Below are positions 38,080 to 49,610 of a stretch of DNA of 64,000 bases, one piece after another. A program made the translations under genes and the position numbers. Every line of letters begins with the position of its first letter. Positions within the stretch are counted from its first letter, which is position 1. The DNA is from Musa acuminata AAA Group. Taxonomy: Eukaryota; Streptophyta; Magnoliopsida; Zingiberales; Musaceae. Under the pieces are notes generated by a model, which was given only the letters and a program-made list of their open reading frames with translations, ran no database searches and was not told the DNA's origin. The stretch lies in assembly GCF_036884655.1 (NCBI RefSeq), contig NC_088342.1, forward strand, positions 32,193,501 through 32,257,500, given 5' to 3'.

Positions 38080-38948
38080 GACGCCCTCGTCGACACTTGT
38101 TGGTAGTTGTTAATGATTTCTTCTTCATGTCGCAGGGTATCTTTAGGCTCCCAACTGGCTTCAGTTCAGGGAAGCTTTCGCTACTTCACCAAGTACTCTG
38201 TCTGCTCAGCTCCGTTGGGTAGCTTTATCTTGCGGTTTGCCAGAATGTTTTCAACTCGCTTCTCATAGGAGGCTGTGATGAGAGGTAGCCGAGTTGGAAT
38301 ACTTTGGGAAGCATCTTGTGGATCCGAGTGGTAGGCTTTTAGGTTGCTGGCGTGAAGAACGTTGTGAATTTTGAACCACGCCGGCAGCTGCAACTTGTAA
38401 GAGACGTTGCCTACCCTATTGATAATTGGGAAGGGCCCTTCATACTTGCGCACCAATCCTTTATTTCCTAAAGAATTGGAGTGATGCTGGTTGGAGCTTT
38501 ACCAACACCAAATCGCCAACTTTGAACTCTTACGGTCGCCTTCCCAAGTTTGCCCACTTCTTCATCCTTTTTGCTGCCTTCTCCAAGTAAGCCTGTGCAA
38601 TATCTGCATTTCGATACCACTCCTTTGTGAAATGGTAGGCTGACGGACTACTCCCAGTATACCCAATGGTCATGGTGTGCGGAGTCGACGGTTGTTGTCC
38701 GGTAATGATCTCGAAGGGGCTCTTGTTGGATGCAGAGCTCCGCTGCAAGTTGTTGGAGAATTGGGCAATGTCCAACAGCTTCACCCAATCTCATTGGTTG
38801 GCACTCACATAGTGCCGAAGATATTGCTCCAGGAGCGAGTTTATCCTTTCAGTCTAGCCATCCGTCTAGGGGTGGAGGCTTATAGAGAAGTATAACTTTG
38901 ACCCCAACAATTTGAATAGCTTGGTCCAGAATCGTCCCAGGAACTAAG
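38080..38948 (-). pseudogene. Chromovirus integrase C-terminus and chromodomain
   Basis: Continues the integrase broken at 47598. On the minus strand from 38948: FLGRFWTKLFKLLGSKL, SLHPQTDG and TERINSLLEQYLRHYV (integrase core, with a stop), then NKSPFEIITGQQPSTPHT, the strand-binding part VRKYEGPFPIINRVGNVSYKLQLP, and LHASNLKAYH. The chromodomain follows at about 38260-38090: KRVENILANRKIK, EYLVK, a stop in place of the conserved Trp, KLP, a second stop, TEASWEPKDTLRHEEEIINN. In chromoviruses this domain directs integration to particular chromatin. Several stops make it inactive. The reading frame ends only a few codons before the polypurine tract beyond the nested insertion. Confidence 0.85.
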
Positions 38949-40442
38949 TGTTGGGAAATCATAGGGGGGCGACATCATATGCGCAGCGGAAGAACAAGAA
39001 AACAAAAATCCCCGATTCCCAAAAAGATGTTCGTCGTCGTGCGAAGATTGGTGCGCAAAATCCGCAAAAACACAAAACTGCGTATAGAGATTGTGTTACC
39101 TAGGGAGATCGTATATCCCTGTTTCCTTGCAGATCCTTAGGAGAGGGTGAAGGAGGTCAAGCGTCCTCCTCTCTAGCGGTGATCCACACAGCAGGGTTGC
39201 GACGACGCTCCTCAAAACTCCAGGCCTACTCTGAGGTGGAGAGGGAGAGGAGAATAGGAAAGGCAAGCAAAGACTCTAGCCTATGAGGCTGTGAATCCCT
39301 CCTATTTATAGAGATCCCGTGTCAAAACCCTAATGGGTCCTTTCCCTAGTGGGTATTGGATCTGCATCCAATAAGACAGGGCTCCGTCGGATATCTCATA
39401 TCCGAACCTCTACTCATCGCAATGCCTACCATATGTGTGTGACCCTCTAGGCCCAATATCGAGCTGGCCGTGAGTCATACCTGTCAGAACTCCTTCTGAC
39501 TGAGTGAATTATTATCTCTGTAATAATTCACTCGACTCATCGACTACGGAAGTACTAGGCCACTACGCCGTAGTCCCTAGACGATACAGGGGAATCCAAT
39601 CCATTGGACCTGTCTGTCCTCAGTTACCATGTACCTATAGTCCCTCATCCATCTAATATCCCAGAGACCGTATATCGAGCATGGTGCTGTCAGACCCATA
39701 CGGTTTCTACTCGAGTCTTGCTCTAATCGGATTCTCCCGGAGAACTCTTTCTCTCTCAACCCGAATGACCCTGGCCAGGGATTTGTCTGAGCAAGAACAC
39801 ATAGGATATTCCTCTCATGACGCCGAGAGTGGATGATCCTCTATTGACACTCAATAGCCCTCGTAAGGTCGACTACCACTCCCAATGATCAGCTGTACTA
39901 GATCTGGGGACAGCCAAACCTATAAGTCTGGTATCAAAGAGTGGAGCACTCATACAGGACATCCTTGGTGTCTCAAGTCTAAGGACCAGATACACCACTA
40001 GGACTACGGAATCACTGTCTGACAATAAGGCATCATCAACCATCCAGCATTCCGTAAGCGGATCAATCAGTGAACTCATTCTCCAATGAGCACCTGTACT
40101 GTATCCCTAGTGTCCCTACACGAGCAGCTATGAGACTAGCTGCATCCATCATATGGACGGGTATACAGCACACCAGTCTATCCGGTTATCACGATGTCCC
40201 TCTCGAGTAACCTATGACCGGGATTATTTAGGATATGTGTTTAAAGGTGAATCGGTCTCATTATCGTGATCTCATCACGATCCGATTCCCATTGCACAAA
40301 TCCAAGGACATCACAATATATATGCATTTATGCAATAGTTATAAAGTGATATACGCCAAAATATAATAAGCAAAAAGATTCTGTATCAAGTCACACGTGC
40401 CATCACTCATGTGATTGGCTTGCTGGGCACATATGACTAGCA
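38949..40442 (-). repeat. 3' LTR of the Angela-like element
   Basis: TGTTGGGAAATC...GACTAGCA, 1494 bp. The polypurine tract (TCAAGTGGGAGAT on the minus strand) abuts at 40443. A TATAAATA box in minus orientation lies near 39301 (TATTTATA on +). Confidence 0.95.
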
Positions 40443-40550
40443 ATCTCCCACTTGACCTAAAGGCAATCACCTATGTGTCTGATCCCCATCAGACTCCTGT
40501 GACGCTCAAAGACAATCTGAGACAACGGCTTTGTCAGTGGATCTACAATG

Positions 40551-41141
40551 TTATCTTCGGATGGAACTCTTTCCACTGCTATTTCTCCTCGGGTTACGAT
40601 CTCTCTGATAAGTTGGAACCTCCTCAGAACACTTCTGATGAGACCCGGGTTCCCTTATTTGAGTAATCGCCCCGTAGTTATCGCAATATAAGGAAGTCGG
40701 CTCCTCGTTACTCGGCACGACTCCCAAATCTGTGATGAACTTCTTCATCCAGACTCCCTCCTTTGTTGCATCCGATGCAGCAATATACTCCGCCTCTGTG
40801 GTCGAGTCAGCAGTAGTATTTTGCTTGGAACTCTTCCAGCACACTGCTCCTCCATTCAAGGTGTACACATACCCTGAATTCGACTTGCTATCATCGACAT
40901 CAGACTGAAAACTTGAGTCAGTGAAGCCTTCAACCTTAAGGCTATTACCTCCATATACTAGTAAAAGATCCTTAGTCCTTCTCAAGTACTTAAGGATACA
41001 CTTTACTGCTTTCCAGTGCTCCAAGCCTGGATCCGCTTGATACCTACTCGTGACACTCAGAGCATGCGCTATATCAAGCCTAGTACATAGCATGGCATAC
41101 ATGATAGACCCTATTGTTGAGGCATAAGGTATCATATTCAT
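40551..41141 (-). pseudogene. RNase H end of the Angela-like pol, frameshifted
   Basis: This continues the polyprotein in another frame. It contains IPYASTIGSIMYAMLCTRLDIAHAL (the RT-RNase H connection), LKVEGFTDSSFQSD (first RNase H motif), SGYVYTLNGGAVCWKSSKQ, TTEAEYIAASDATKEGVWMKKF and LYCDNYGAI. The usual conserved ending after SHQK is garbled by a further frameshift. The join with the upstream frame, around 41138-41141, lacks the stretch that normally links the RT end to IPYAS in this family. I infer a deletion of roughly 40 codons that also changed the frame. RNase H degrades the RNA strand during reverse transcription. Confidence 0.85.
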
Positions 41142-44100
41142 GTTTGCCCTTTGGAATTTTCCATGCCAAACCTTTTGACAATGGTTTCTATGTACTTGGA
41201 CTGGGACAAGCCAAGCATCCTCTTGGATCTATCTCTATAGATTCTAATCCCCAAGATATAGGATGCTTCTCCTAAGTCCTTTATGGAGAAGTGTCTAGAT
41301 AACCAAGCCTTTACTGTGGATAGCATTCCTATGTCATTCCCAATGATGAGGATGTCATCCACATATAACACCAAAAAGCTAATAGCGCTCCCACTTACCT
41401 TTCTGTATACACAAGGCTCATCTTCGTTCTTAACGAAGTCATAAGATCTGATTGCCTCATCAAATCTTATGTTCCAACTTCGGGAAGCTTGCTTTAGTCC
41501 ATAAATGGATCTAAGCAACCTACACACCTTATCTGGGCAGTTCTTGGACACGAATCCCTCAGGTTGCATCATATACACCTCCTCCTCGAGGTTCCCATTG
41601 AGGAATGCGGTTTTTACATCCATCTGCCAGATCTCATAATCATAGTGTGCTGCAATAGCCAATAGAATTCTGATGGATTTTAGCATTGCTACGGGTGAGA
41701 AAGTTTCGTCGTAGTCAACACCTTGCCTTTGACGATACCCCTTAGCCACTAGCCTTGCTTTATAGGTCTCTACCTTTCCATCTACTCCGATCTTTTTCTT
41801 AAAGATCCACTTGCAACCGATGGGTACAATACCTTCGGGTGCATCAACTAGGTTCCAAACCTTATTGGAGTACATAGAATCCATCTCAGAATTCATGGCT
41901 TCTTTCCACTTCCCGGAGTCTATACTCATAATAGCCTCCTCGTAGGTCTGAGGATCAATATCCTCTACATCCTCTGCTCTAATATGTCCCACATATCTCT
42001 CAGGAGGATGGGATACTCTATCAGACCTGCGTAAAGTTGATACTTGTGTATTAGGTACCTGAACAGACTCGGGCTGTAGAGTGGTGCTTGAGCTTGGTTC
42101 CCTAACTTCGCTCAACTCTATCATTCTCCCACTGTCTCCGCCAAGAATGTGTTCCTTCTCAAGGAACACTGCTCTCTTAGCTACAAAGACATTTTGGTCC
42201 TCGAGATGATAGAAATAATACCCACAAGTTTCCTTGGGGTATCCCACAAATTTGCATCGCTCTGTCCTTGATTCTAACTTATCGGGGTTGTGTCTTTTAA
42301 CATGGGCAGAACAGCCCCAAATCTTAACAACCTTAAGATCAGGCTTCTTCCCTTTCCATATCTCATATGGTGTAGACACTACCGACTTAGTTGGAACTCT
42401 GTTCAGAAGGTAAGCTGCGGTTTCTAGGGCATATCCCCAGAATGAGATGGGTAGGTCAGCGAAACTCATCATGGACCGTACCATATCTAATAATGTACGA
42501 TTTCTCCTTTCAGAGACACCATTGAGCTGAGGTGTATAAGGAGGTGTCCATTGGGATAATATCCCATGGTCCTTGAGGAAGTGAGTAAACTCTGTACTTA
42601 AGTACTCACCTCCTCGATCTGATCGAAAAGTTTTGATACTCTTTCCAGTCTGGTTCTCCACCTCATTCTTATACTTTCTGAATTTCTCAAAGGCCTCGGA
42701 CTTGTACTTCATTAAGTACACATATCCATACCTTGAGAAATCATCAGTAAATGTAATGAAGTAGGAGTAACCTCCAATGGCATGAGTTGACATGGGTCCA
42801 CATACATCACTATGTATGAGTTCCAACAACTCAGTGGCTCTCTCTCCAGTTCCACTAAATGGAGAGTTGGTCAGTTTTCCACGAATGCAAGGCTCACAAG
42901 TTGCATATGACACATAGTCGAATGGATCTAGATATCCATCATTTAGCAACTTTTGAATCATTCTTCCATGGATGTGACCTAGCCTACAATGCCACAGGTA
43001 TACATTGTTCACCTCATCTCGTTTCCTCTTAGACACATTTACATTCATGATATGTGGAGTGGTGTCTAACATAAATAAACCATTATGCAATGTTCCTTTC
43101 GTGATGATCTTATCATCTAATAATATCGAACAACCATTGTTCTCAAAAACAAATTTATATCCACTAACTGTTAAACATGAAATGGAAATAATGTTTTTGA
43201 TAATAGAAGGAACAAAATAACATGCATCTAATGCAATAAAAGCTCCACTAGGCAGATGTAGAGCGACCTCGCCAACAGCTAATACAGCAACTTTTGCTCC
43301 ATTACCCATCTTTAGGTCCATCTCGCCTCTCTCTAGTCTCCTAGGCCTTGCCAGAACCTGCAACGAATTGCATATATGATAAGCACTACCGGTATCTAAT
43401 ACCCATGTGTTATCATAAGAGTCTGACAAATGGAGACTGATCATGAATGTACCTAAAGCTTCATCAAGCTTTTGTTTCGCCCTTTCTGCAAGGTACTCTT
43501 TGCAGTTTCTCTTCCAGTGCCCATCTTTACCACAGTGGAAGCACTGGCCTTTGTCCTTTGTTGGGTCTTTCTTAGCAACCTTTGCTTTACCTTGTTTGCC
43601 CTTGCCCTTTCCCTTCTTAAGGGACCTTTCTGCTTTCCTTTTCTTTCTGGTCTCACCAGTGTAGAGAACTGGCTTCTCTTTCTTAATAGTACTCTCTGCC
43701 TCCCTCAACATATTGAGGAGCTCTGGGAGAGTCACTTCAAGCTTGTTCATATTAAAATTCATTATGAACTGTGAAAAGGAATCTGGTAGGGACTGAAGCA
43801 CAATGTCCACACACAAGTTATCCTCTAGGACCATTCCTAGACCTGTGAGTTTCTCTATCCACTCAATCATCTTTAGGACATGGTTCTGAACCGATGTCCC
43901 CTCAGTCATCCTAGCGCGGAAAAGGCTCTTGGATATCTCATATCGTTGAGTCCTTCCCTGTTCCTCAAACAATTTACGGACATGTAGGAGAATGGATCTG
44001 GCATCCATCTTTTCATGTTGTCTCTGTAACTCTGGAGTCATAGAGCCCAACATATAGCACTGAGCAAGAGTGGAGTCATCAATGTACTTCACGTAGCGAG

Positions 44101-44272
44101 CGATCTCATCCTCGCTTGCCCCTTCTTCGGGCGTAGGCATCACTGTATCAAGGACGTACACGATTTTCTCCGCTGTGAGAACAATTCTCAAGTTACGGAG
44201 CCAATCCGTATAATTTGGACCAGTGAGGCGGTTGACATCAAGTATGCCACGTAAGGGATTTGAAAGCGACAT
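41138..44272 (-). CDS. Angela-like Gag-Pol polyprotein (long intact frame)
   Basis: 1044 codons from ATG at 44272-44270, which gives the usual [12 protein letters not shown] start. The frame is open further upstream only through a TTG. Domains in order: copia gag; a Lys-rich linker; the CCHC zinc knuckle [14 protein letters not shown] (about residues 244-257), which binds element RNA; the protease active site [12 protein letters not shown] (about 293); the pre-integrase [15 protein letters not shown]; the integrase core with [32 protein letters not shown] and [16 protein letters not shown]; and the RT with [33 protein letters not shown] and the catalytic LYVDDILI (about residue 970). All catalytic residues I can check are present. 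It stops at 41138 because of the deletion described for the RNase H part, so this copy is probably not autonomous, but its Gag, protease, integrase and most of RT could still be made. Confidence 0.92.
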   Translation of the reverse strand: MSLSNPLRGILDVNRLTGPNYTDWLRNLRIVLTAEKIVYVLDTVMPTPEEGASEDEIARYVKYIDDSTLAQCYMLGSMTPELQRQHEKMDARSILLHVRKLFEEQGRTQRYEISKSLFRARMTEGTSVQNHVLKMIEWIEKLTGLGMVLEDNLCVDIVLQSLPDSFSQFIMNFNMNKLEVTLPELLNMLREAESTIKKEKPVLYTGETRKKRKAERSLKKGKGKGKQGKAKVAKKDPTKDKGQCFHCGKDGHWKRNCKEYLAERAKQKLDEALGTFMISLHLSDSYDNTWVLDTGSAYHICNSLQVLARPRRLERGEMDLKMGNGAKVAVLAVGEVALHLPSGAFIALDACYFVPSIIKNIISISCLTVSGYKFVFENNGCSILLDDKIITKGTLHNGLFMLDTTPHIMNVNVSKRKRDEVNNVYLWHCRLGHIHGRMIQKLLNDGYLDPFDYVSYATCEPCIRGKLTNSPFSGTGERATELLELIHSDVCGPMSTHAIGGYSYFITFTDDFSRYGYVYLMKYKSEAFEKFRKYKNEVENQTGKSIKTFRSDRGGEYLSTEFTHFLKDHGILSQWTPPYTPQLNGVSERRNRTLLDMVRSMMSFADLPISFWGYALETAAYLLNRVPTKSVVSTPYEIWKGKKPDLKVVKIWGCSAHVKRHNPDKLESRTERCKFVGYPKETCGYYFYHLEDQNVFVAKRAVFLEKEHILGGDSGRMIELSEVREPSSSTTLQPESVQVPNTQVSTLRRSDRVSHPPERYVGHIRAEDVEDIDPQTYEEAIMSIDSGKWKEAMNSEMDSMYSNKVWNLVDAPEGIVPIGCKWIFKKKIGVDGKVETYKARLVAKGYRQRQGVDYDETFSPVAMLKSIRILLAIAAHYDYEIWQMDVKTAFLNGNLEEEVYMMQPEGFVSKNCPDKVCRLLRSIYGLKQASRSWNIRFDEAIRSYDFVKNEDEPCVYRKVSGSAISFLVLYVDDILIIGNDIGMLSTVKAWLSRHFSIKDLGEASYILGIRIYRDRSKRMLGLSQSKYIETIVKRFGMENSKGQT

Positions 44273-44411
44273 TTTCTGAAAATAAAGATGTAGCAAAAAT
44301 GAATAACATGCAGATTTTGCAAGAAATAAACTATCAAGATATGGACTTCTATCTTAATATGCTCCCACTATTTTACTAACGAGTCACGCGACACCCTCAG
44401 CACGTGAAACG

Positions 44412-44430
44412 GAAGTCTCCGGCAGACTTC
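44412..44430. other. Perfect 7-bp hairpin before gag
   Basis: GAAGTCT-CCGGC-AGACTTC, adjacent to the four-hairpin cluster in the leader. Confidence 0.75.
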
Positions 44431-44459
44431 TAGTGGGGATCAGGATCCAATCAGCGTCT

Positions 44460-44775
44460 TAGTGTAACCTCGAGGGACTCGACCAATCACACTAAGCCTA
44501 AAAGGTAGGCAACTCTTGCCGATCATAACTCCTTGTGATTCCCGTCCTGTTCGGCCTCCGAATCACCATGGCCTCGAGGGACTCGACCAACCATGATGCT
44601 CGGTTAAGTCAACACCTTCGTTACAAGATGAGTCTGATTTGATGATATACCCTCGAGGGACTCGACCAAGCATACCATGTCCTCAGGTCACCGGTGACAT
44701 CTCTATGTCGTAAGCAAGATAGCGAATCGCGATATAGGTGAGTCTCGAGGGACTCGACCAACTCAATCTACACCG
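44460..44775 (-). other. Four-hairpin cluster with constant core in the leader RNA
   Basis: The core CTCGAGGGACTCGACCAA occurs at 44469, 44573, 44652 and 44744 (spacings 104, 79 and 92). TCGAG-GGA-CTCGA forms a 5-bp stem with a 3-base loop. The flanks of each core are different sequences that pair with each other: CTTAGTGT with ACACTAAG at the first; CATGG with CCATG, and further out CCGA with TCGG, at the second; GATATAC with GCATACC at the third, using G-U pairs in the minus-strand RNA; TGAGT with ACTCA at the fourth. A further 7-bp stem, GTGATTC/GAATCAC, lies between the first two (44535-44566). Confidence 0.75.
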
Positions 44776-45544
44776 GGATTCGGTTCCTACTCATAACGAT
44801 GGAAGGCCACGTGGGTCAATCTAATTGCCTCACGTTTACCGACTTAATATTATCGAGAGATGTTTCTATAATTTGGTCTCCTAATATGACATGTCACACA
44901 TATACATATTTAATATATATCTACATCGCATGCAAATATATATACTTATCTAGTATGTGTATAAGCAATCACATCAGATGATCATGGACCACAACCTAAT
45001 ATGATTAGGCCCGAGCCAGTAGGCCTAATCACTCACATCAAGATCTATGTGTGCAACGGTGCATCTCCATGCCCTGTGATCGTCCATCTCGTCCTCGTCG
45101 GTTTCGTCGACATCTTGATGCATCTCCATGCATCACGATCGTCCGTCTCGTGGGTCCCGCTGTCGCATCCACGCTCCCGCTGCGCCTCCTCATGTGATTA
45201 CAACTTAATCATAGGCACGCAGGCCCGACAATAAACGAGAAATATAATGGAGGTTCGCAGACCTCAATAATAATAATCACAAGTACACATATCACACGGT
45301 CCATGATCATCCGTCCACACATCATACATCACATGTATAAATAATCATCATCATGTAGGACTACTAGATAATAATAAAAATAATAATCAACTAAACCTTT
45401 TAATTAATTAATATTTTTCTGAAATCAGGGACATGTAGGGAATTTCTCAATTCCTAAGGGTATTTTCGTAATTTGGACAAAAGACAGAAACTAGAATTTC
45501 TCAAATTCCGAGGGGCAAAACTGTCTTTTTCCCAGAAAACCCTA

Positions 45545-45990
45545 ATTCCCTCTTTCTGCTGCCGCTGCCGCCGCCGCCACCCTGCTGGCGGCGGCCTGTG
45601 CGGCGGGGCGAGGGCGCTGCCCTCGCCTGCAGGCGGCACGCCCGCTGGCGGCGATGCCGCTGCGGGTGGGCGCCCCCTTCGGGCGCCGCTGCCTCCGCAG
45701 GCTGTGCTGTCCCGCCGGGCGGCCGCCCCTGTGGGGGGAGTTCCGCCCGCGGGAGCAGCGGCGGCAGACGCCGCTTCCTTTCGGCGGCAGGCGCCGTTGC
45801 CCTGCGGCGCCTCTGCCCGTGGGTTGCCAGCCCCGCCGGCGGCAAGCCTGCTGCAAGCAGGCCGCCGGCCGGCTGCTGCAGGCACAGCGCTTGCGCATGC
45901 GCCGGCGCTGTGCTGCCTGGCTGCGGCTGCGGGTGCGGCTGCCGCTGCAGGTGGCTGCAGGCATGCAGATCGAGGGCAGCAACTGTTGCT
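45545..45990. other. GC-rich low-complexity stretch in the leader
   Basis: About 450 bp dominated by CTGCCGC, GCGGCGGC and GCTGCAGG words, far above the GC content of its surroundings. Open frames run through it in most frames on both strands (45454-46254), which is expected where stop codons are rare. None has a family match or a start context that stands out. Confidence 0.85.
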
Positions 45991-46081
45991 GCCCTTCCTC
46001 GCTTTTGCGTCAACGATTTTGACGTCAAAATTCTTCCTAAACACAATACACGCAGTTCAAAACCAATCATTCGCACGAACA

Positions 46082-46099
46082 ACCTGGCTCTGATACCAC
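46082..46099 (-). other. Primer binding site (initiator Met tRNA)
   Basis: On the minus strand TGGTATCAGAGCCAGGTT follows the LTR end directly, complementary to the initiator methionine tRNA 3' end. Confidence 0.92.
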
Positions 46100-47593
46100 T
46101 GTTGGGAAATCATAGGGGGGCGACATCATATGCGCAGCGGAAGAACAAGAAAACAAAAATCCCCGATTCCCAAAAAGATGTTCGTCGTCGTGCGAAGATT
46201 GGTGCGCAAAATCCGCAAAAACACAAAACTGCGTATAGAGATTGTGTTACCTAGGGAGATCGTATATCCCTGTTTCCTTGCAGATCCTTAGGAGAGGGTG
46301 AAGGAGGTCAAGCGTCCTCCTCTCTAGCGGTGATCCACACAGCAGGGTTGCGACGACGCTCCTCAAAACTCCAGGCCTACTCTGAGGTGGAGAGGGAGAG
46401 GAGAATAGGAAAGGCAAGCAAAGACTCTAGCCTATGAGGCTGTGAATCCCTCCTATTTATAGAGATCCCGTGTCAAAACCCTAATGGGTCCTTTCCCTAG
46501 TGGGTATTGGATCTGCATCCAATAAGACAGGGCTCCGTCGGATATCTCATATCCGAACCTCTACTCATCGCAATGCCTACCATATGTGTGTGACCCTCTA
46601 GGCCCAGTATCGAGCTGGCCGTGAGTCATACCTGTCAGAACTCCTTCTGACTGAGTGAATTATTATCTCTGTAATAATTCACTCGACTCATCGACTACGG
46701 AAGTACTAGGCCACTACGCCGTAGTCCCCAGACGATACAGGGGAATCCAATCCATTGGACCTGTCTGTCCTCAGTTACCATGTACCTATAGTCCCTCATC
46801 CATCTAATATCCCAGAGACCGTATATCGAGCATGGTGCTGTCAGACCCATACGGTTTCTACTCGAGTCTTGCTCTAATCGGATTCTCCCGGAGAACTCTT
46901 TCTCTCTCAACCCGAATGACCCTGGCCAGGGATTTGTCTGAGCAAGAACACATAGGATATTCCTCTCATGACGCCGAGAGTGGATGATCCTCTATTGACA
47001 CTCAATAGCCCTCGTAAGGTCGACTACCACTCCCAATGACCAGCTGTACTAGATCTGGGGACAGCCAAACCTATAAGTCTGGTATCAAAGAGTGGAGCAC
47101 TCATACAGGACATCCTTGGTGTCTCAAGTCTAAGGACCAGATACACCACTAGGACTACGGAATCACTGTCTGACAATAAGGCATCATCAACCATCCAGCA
47201 TTCCGTAAGCGGATCAATCAGTGAACTCATTCTCCAATGAGCACCTGTACTGTATCCCTAGTGTCCCTACACGAGCAGCTATGAGACCAGCTGCATCCAT
47301 CATATGGACGGGTATACAGCACACCAGTCTATCCGGTTATCACGATGTCCCTCTCGAGTAACCTATGACCGGGATTATTTAGGATATGTGTTTAAAGGTG
47401 AATCGGTCTCATTATCGTGATCTCATCACGATCCGATTCCCATTGCACAAATCCAAGGACATCACAATATATATGCATTTATGCAATAGTTATAAAGTGA
47501 TATACGCCAAAATATAATAAGCAAAAAGATTCTGTATCAAGTCACACGTGCCATCACTCACGTGATTGGCTTGCTGGGCACATATGACTAGCA
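46100..47593 (-). repeat. 5' LTR of the Angela-like element
   Basis: 1494 bp, the same length as its partner. The differences I noticed are CCCAGTATC/CCCAATATC, GTCCCCAGA/GTCCCTAGA, AATGACCAG/AATGATCAG, GAGACCAGC/GAGACTAGC and CTCACGTGA/CTCATGTGA. Confidence 0.95.
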
Positions 47594-48750
47594 CTAAGCG
47601 TCTCGATCACTAATGATATTGTGCGGGACTCTCCAATACTTCACCACATCCTTCATCATCAGCTTGGCTGCCTCCTCTACTGAACAATGTAGGGGAGCAG
47701 CAATGAAAGTTGCATACTTTGAAAACTGATCGACCACCACGAGTATCGATCCGAGTCTCCCTACAAGTGGCAAGCTTGATATGAAATCCAAGGAAATGCT
47801 CTCCCACGACCTTTCTGGTACGGGCAACGGCTCCAAAAGTCCCACCGGCTTTCGCTGCTCCACCTTGTCTTATTGGCAAGTAAGGCATGTTTGAACATAT
47901 TCCTCCACATCAGTCCCCATCTTCGGCCAGTAGAAGGCTCTCTCCACGAGAGCCAACGTTCTATGAATGCTTGGGTGTCTAGCCCGAAGGGAATCGTGAC
48001 ACTCTTTTAAGAGTTCACGCCTCAAATTGTCCACTTGGGGAACATAAACCCTATTCCCTTTTGTGTAAACGAGTCCCTCAAAGACCCAAAATCGTCGTGC
48101 CTTGCCTTCTTTGATGAGCTGCATTAGGATAACTGCCTAAGGGTCACTATATAGTCCATCCCTGATCTTGGAAAGGAAGTTGGAGTACAATTGACTTGCT
48201 TAGCCTCCGCCCTCCAATTGTGCGGCATTCACACACTCCACTTTCTGACTTAATGCATCGGCCACGACATTTACCTTCCCAGGCTTATACTTCATTGCCA
48301 TATCAAATTCAGCCAAGAAGTCCTGCCATCACGCCTGCATTGGGGAGAGCTTCTTCTAAGTTTGGAAATAGCTTAGAGCGATGTTGTCTGTCCTCAGCAC
48401 AAATCGCGATCCAAGGAGATAGTGTCGCCAAACTCGTAGATAGTGGATCACCACTGTCATCTCCTTCTCATGCACTAGATACTACCGCTCAGTCTCGTTG
48501 AGTTTGCGGCTCTTGTATGTATGGACTTTAAAAGGCACCCCATAGTCTGGCAATTTGAGCACTGGTTCTTCCATAACAGCAGCCTTCAGATCTTAGAATG
48601 CTATTTCACATTTGTTAGACCACTTCCAAGGCTGCTCTTTCTTAGTAACTCTATCAATGGAGTTGCACGCTTCGAGTACCCCGCTATGAAGTGTCGATAG
48701 TAGTTGACGAAACCAAGGAAGGATCTCAACTCTGGCACCTTCTTTGGAGT
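47594..48750 (-). pseudogene. Chromovirus RNase H and integrase N-terminal part
   Basis: RNase H remnants lie at about 48190-48700 (EEPVLKLPDYGVPFKVHT, SRFVLRTDN, KYKPGKVNVVADALSQ). The integrase zinc-binding region is at 47870-48124 (LLKECHDSLRARHPSIHRT, YWPKMGTDVEEYVQTCLTCQ). The start of the catalytic core is at 47594-47863 (SWESISLDFISSLP, VVVDQFSKYATF, WRVPHNIISDRDA). Stops interrupt it at several points. The core is cut at 47594-47598 by the Angela-like insertion and resumes at 38948. Confidence 0.88.
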
Positions 48751-49610
48751 TCATCATTCCGCAACTGCTTGCACCTTCAACTTATCCATCCGAATAGAGT
48801 CATCACCGATTCGATGCCCCAAGAATAAGATCTCAATTTGAGCAAAATAGTATTTCTCCCTTTTCACGAATAAAGTGTTCTCCCTGAGAACCTTGAAAAT
48901 TGTTCGATGGTGTTTGACGTGCTCCTCGAGCGTTTGATTGTCGACGACGATATCGTCCAAGTAGACGACCATAAACTTATCCAAATACTCCTTGAATAGC
49001 TGGTTCATAAGAGTGCAGAACATGGCCAGAGCATTGGTTAAGCCGAAAGGCATCACCAAGAACTCAAACGCTCCATACCTGGTCACACAAGTAGTCTTTG
49101 CTTCGTCGCCTTCAGCAATGCGTACCTACCAATACTCTGACCGAAGGTCGAGCTTCGAAAAATACTTAGCTTTGCCTAACTGGTCGAACAAGTCCGTGAT
49201 GAGCGGGATGGGATACTTGTTCTTCACTGTCACTTTGTTAAGGGCTCGGTAGTCAACGCATAATCGGAGGCTCCCATCTTGTTTCTTCTAGAAGAGAACT
49301 AGAGCTCCGAAAGGTGCTTTAGAGCTACGGATGAAACCACCGCTTAGCAATTCACCTAACTTTTTTCTGAGTTCTGCCAACTTTGGTGAGGACATGCGGT
49401 AGGGTGGTCTCACTGGAGGCTTCACTCCTGGCTCCAGCTTGATGCTGTGATCCACGCCTCTGCGTGGTGGAAGAGTCTTCGGCAACTCGGGTGGCATAAC
49501 GTCATTGAACTCTTTAAGGACGTTCGCCACCACAACAGGTTCTTGAATGGCCTCTCATTGAGTGGCTCTAGCTTCATAGCAGCCACGAATGTTAATTTGC
49601 CTTTTCGCAC
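48751..49610 (-). pseudogene. Chromovirus reverse transcriptase
   Basis: Minus-strand RT of the Ty3/gypsy type. The order is LKEFNDVMPPELPKTLPPRR and GVDHSIKLEPGVKPP near 49430-49500, FIRSSKAPFGALVLF near 49290-49340, a stop, then [36 protein letters not shown], and TRYGAFEFLVMPFGLTNALA with the catalytic YLDD near 48955. It differs from intact relatives by stops (after VLF and in the SEYW region) and by single changes. Inactive. Confidence 0.88.

Larger units (their letters stand above)
44297..46081 (-). other. 5' leader of the Angela-like element
   Basis: 1.8 kb between primer site and gag, with no credible gene. In RNA order it holds: a strongly GC-rich stretch (about 45990-45545); an AT-rich middle with a twice-repeated GCATCTCCATG...GATCGTCC block (45061 and 45120, period about 59); a cluster of hairpins (44770-44412); then the gag start. 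Such leaders carry packaging and translation signals in retroelements. Confidence 0.8.
38949..47593 (-). mobile_element. Young, nearly complete Ty1/copia element, Angela-like
   Basis: 8645 bp with two 1494-bp LTRs (38949-40442, 46100-47593) and an exact target duplication CTAAG (38944-38948, 47594-47598). In reading the LTRs side by side I noticed five differences, all transitions. The element has a primer site, a 1.8-kb structured leader, a long gag-pol frame and a polypurine tract. It splits the chromovirus integrase. LTR length, element length and polyprotein type suggest the Angela/Tork group (inference). It carries two small lesions near the pol end. Confidence 0.9.

Noticed and set aside
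44460..44775. Regularly spaced 18-bp repeats considered as a CRISPR array
   Set aside because: Plant nuclear context inside a retrotransposon leader, only four copies with uneven spacing, and spacers that pair with each other around each core. A hairpin cluster explains them better.
45454..46254. Several open frames of 120-220 codons on both strands in the GC-rich leader
   Set aside because: They overlap each other in most frames, consist of Ala/Arg/Gly/Pro-rich low complexity, and lie between a retrotransposon primer site and gag. Stop codons are rare at such GC content.
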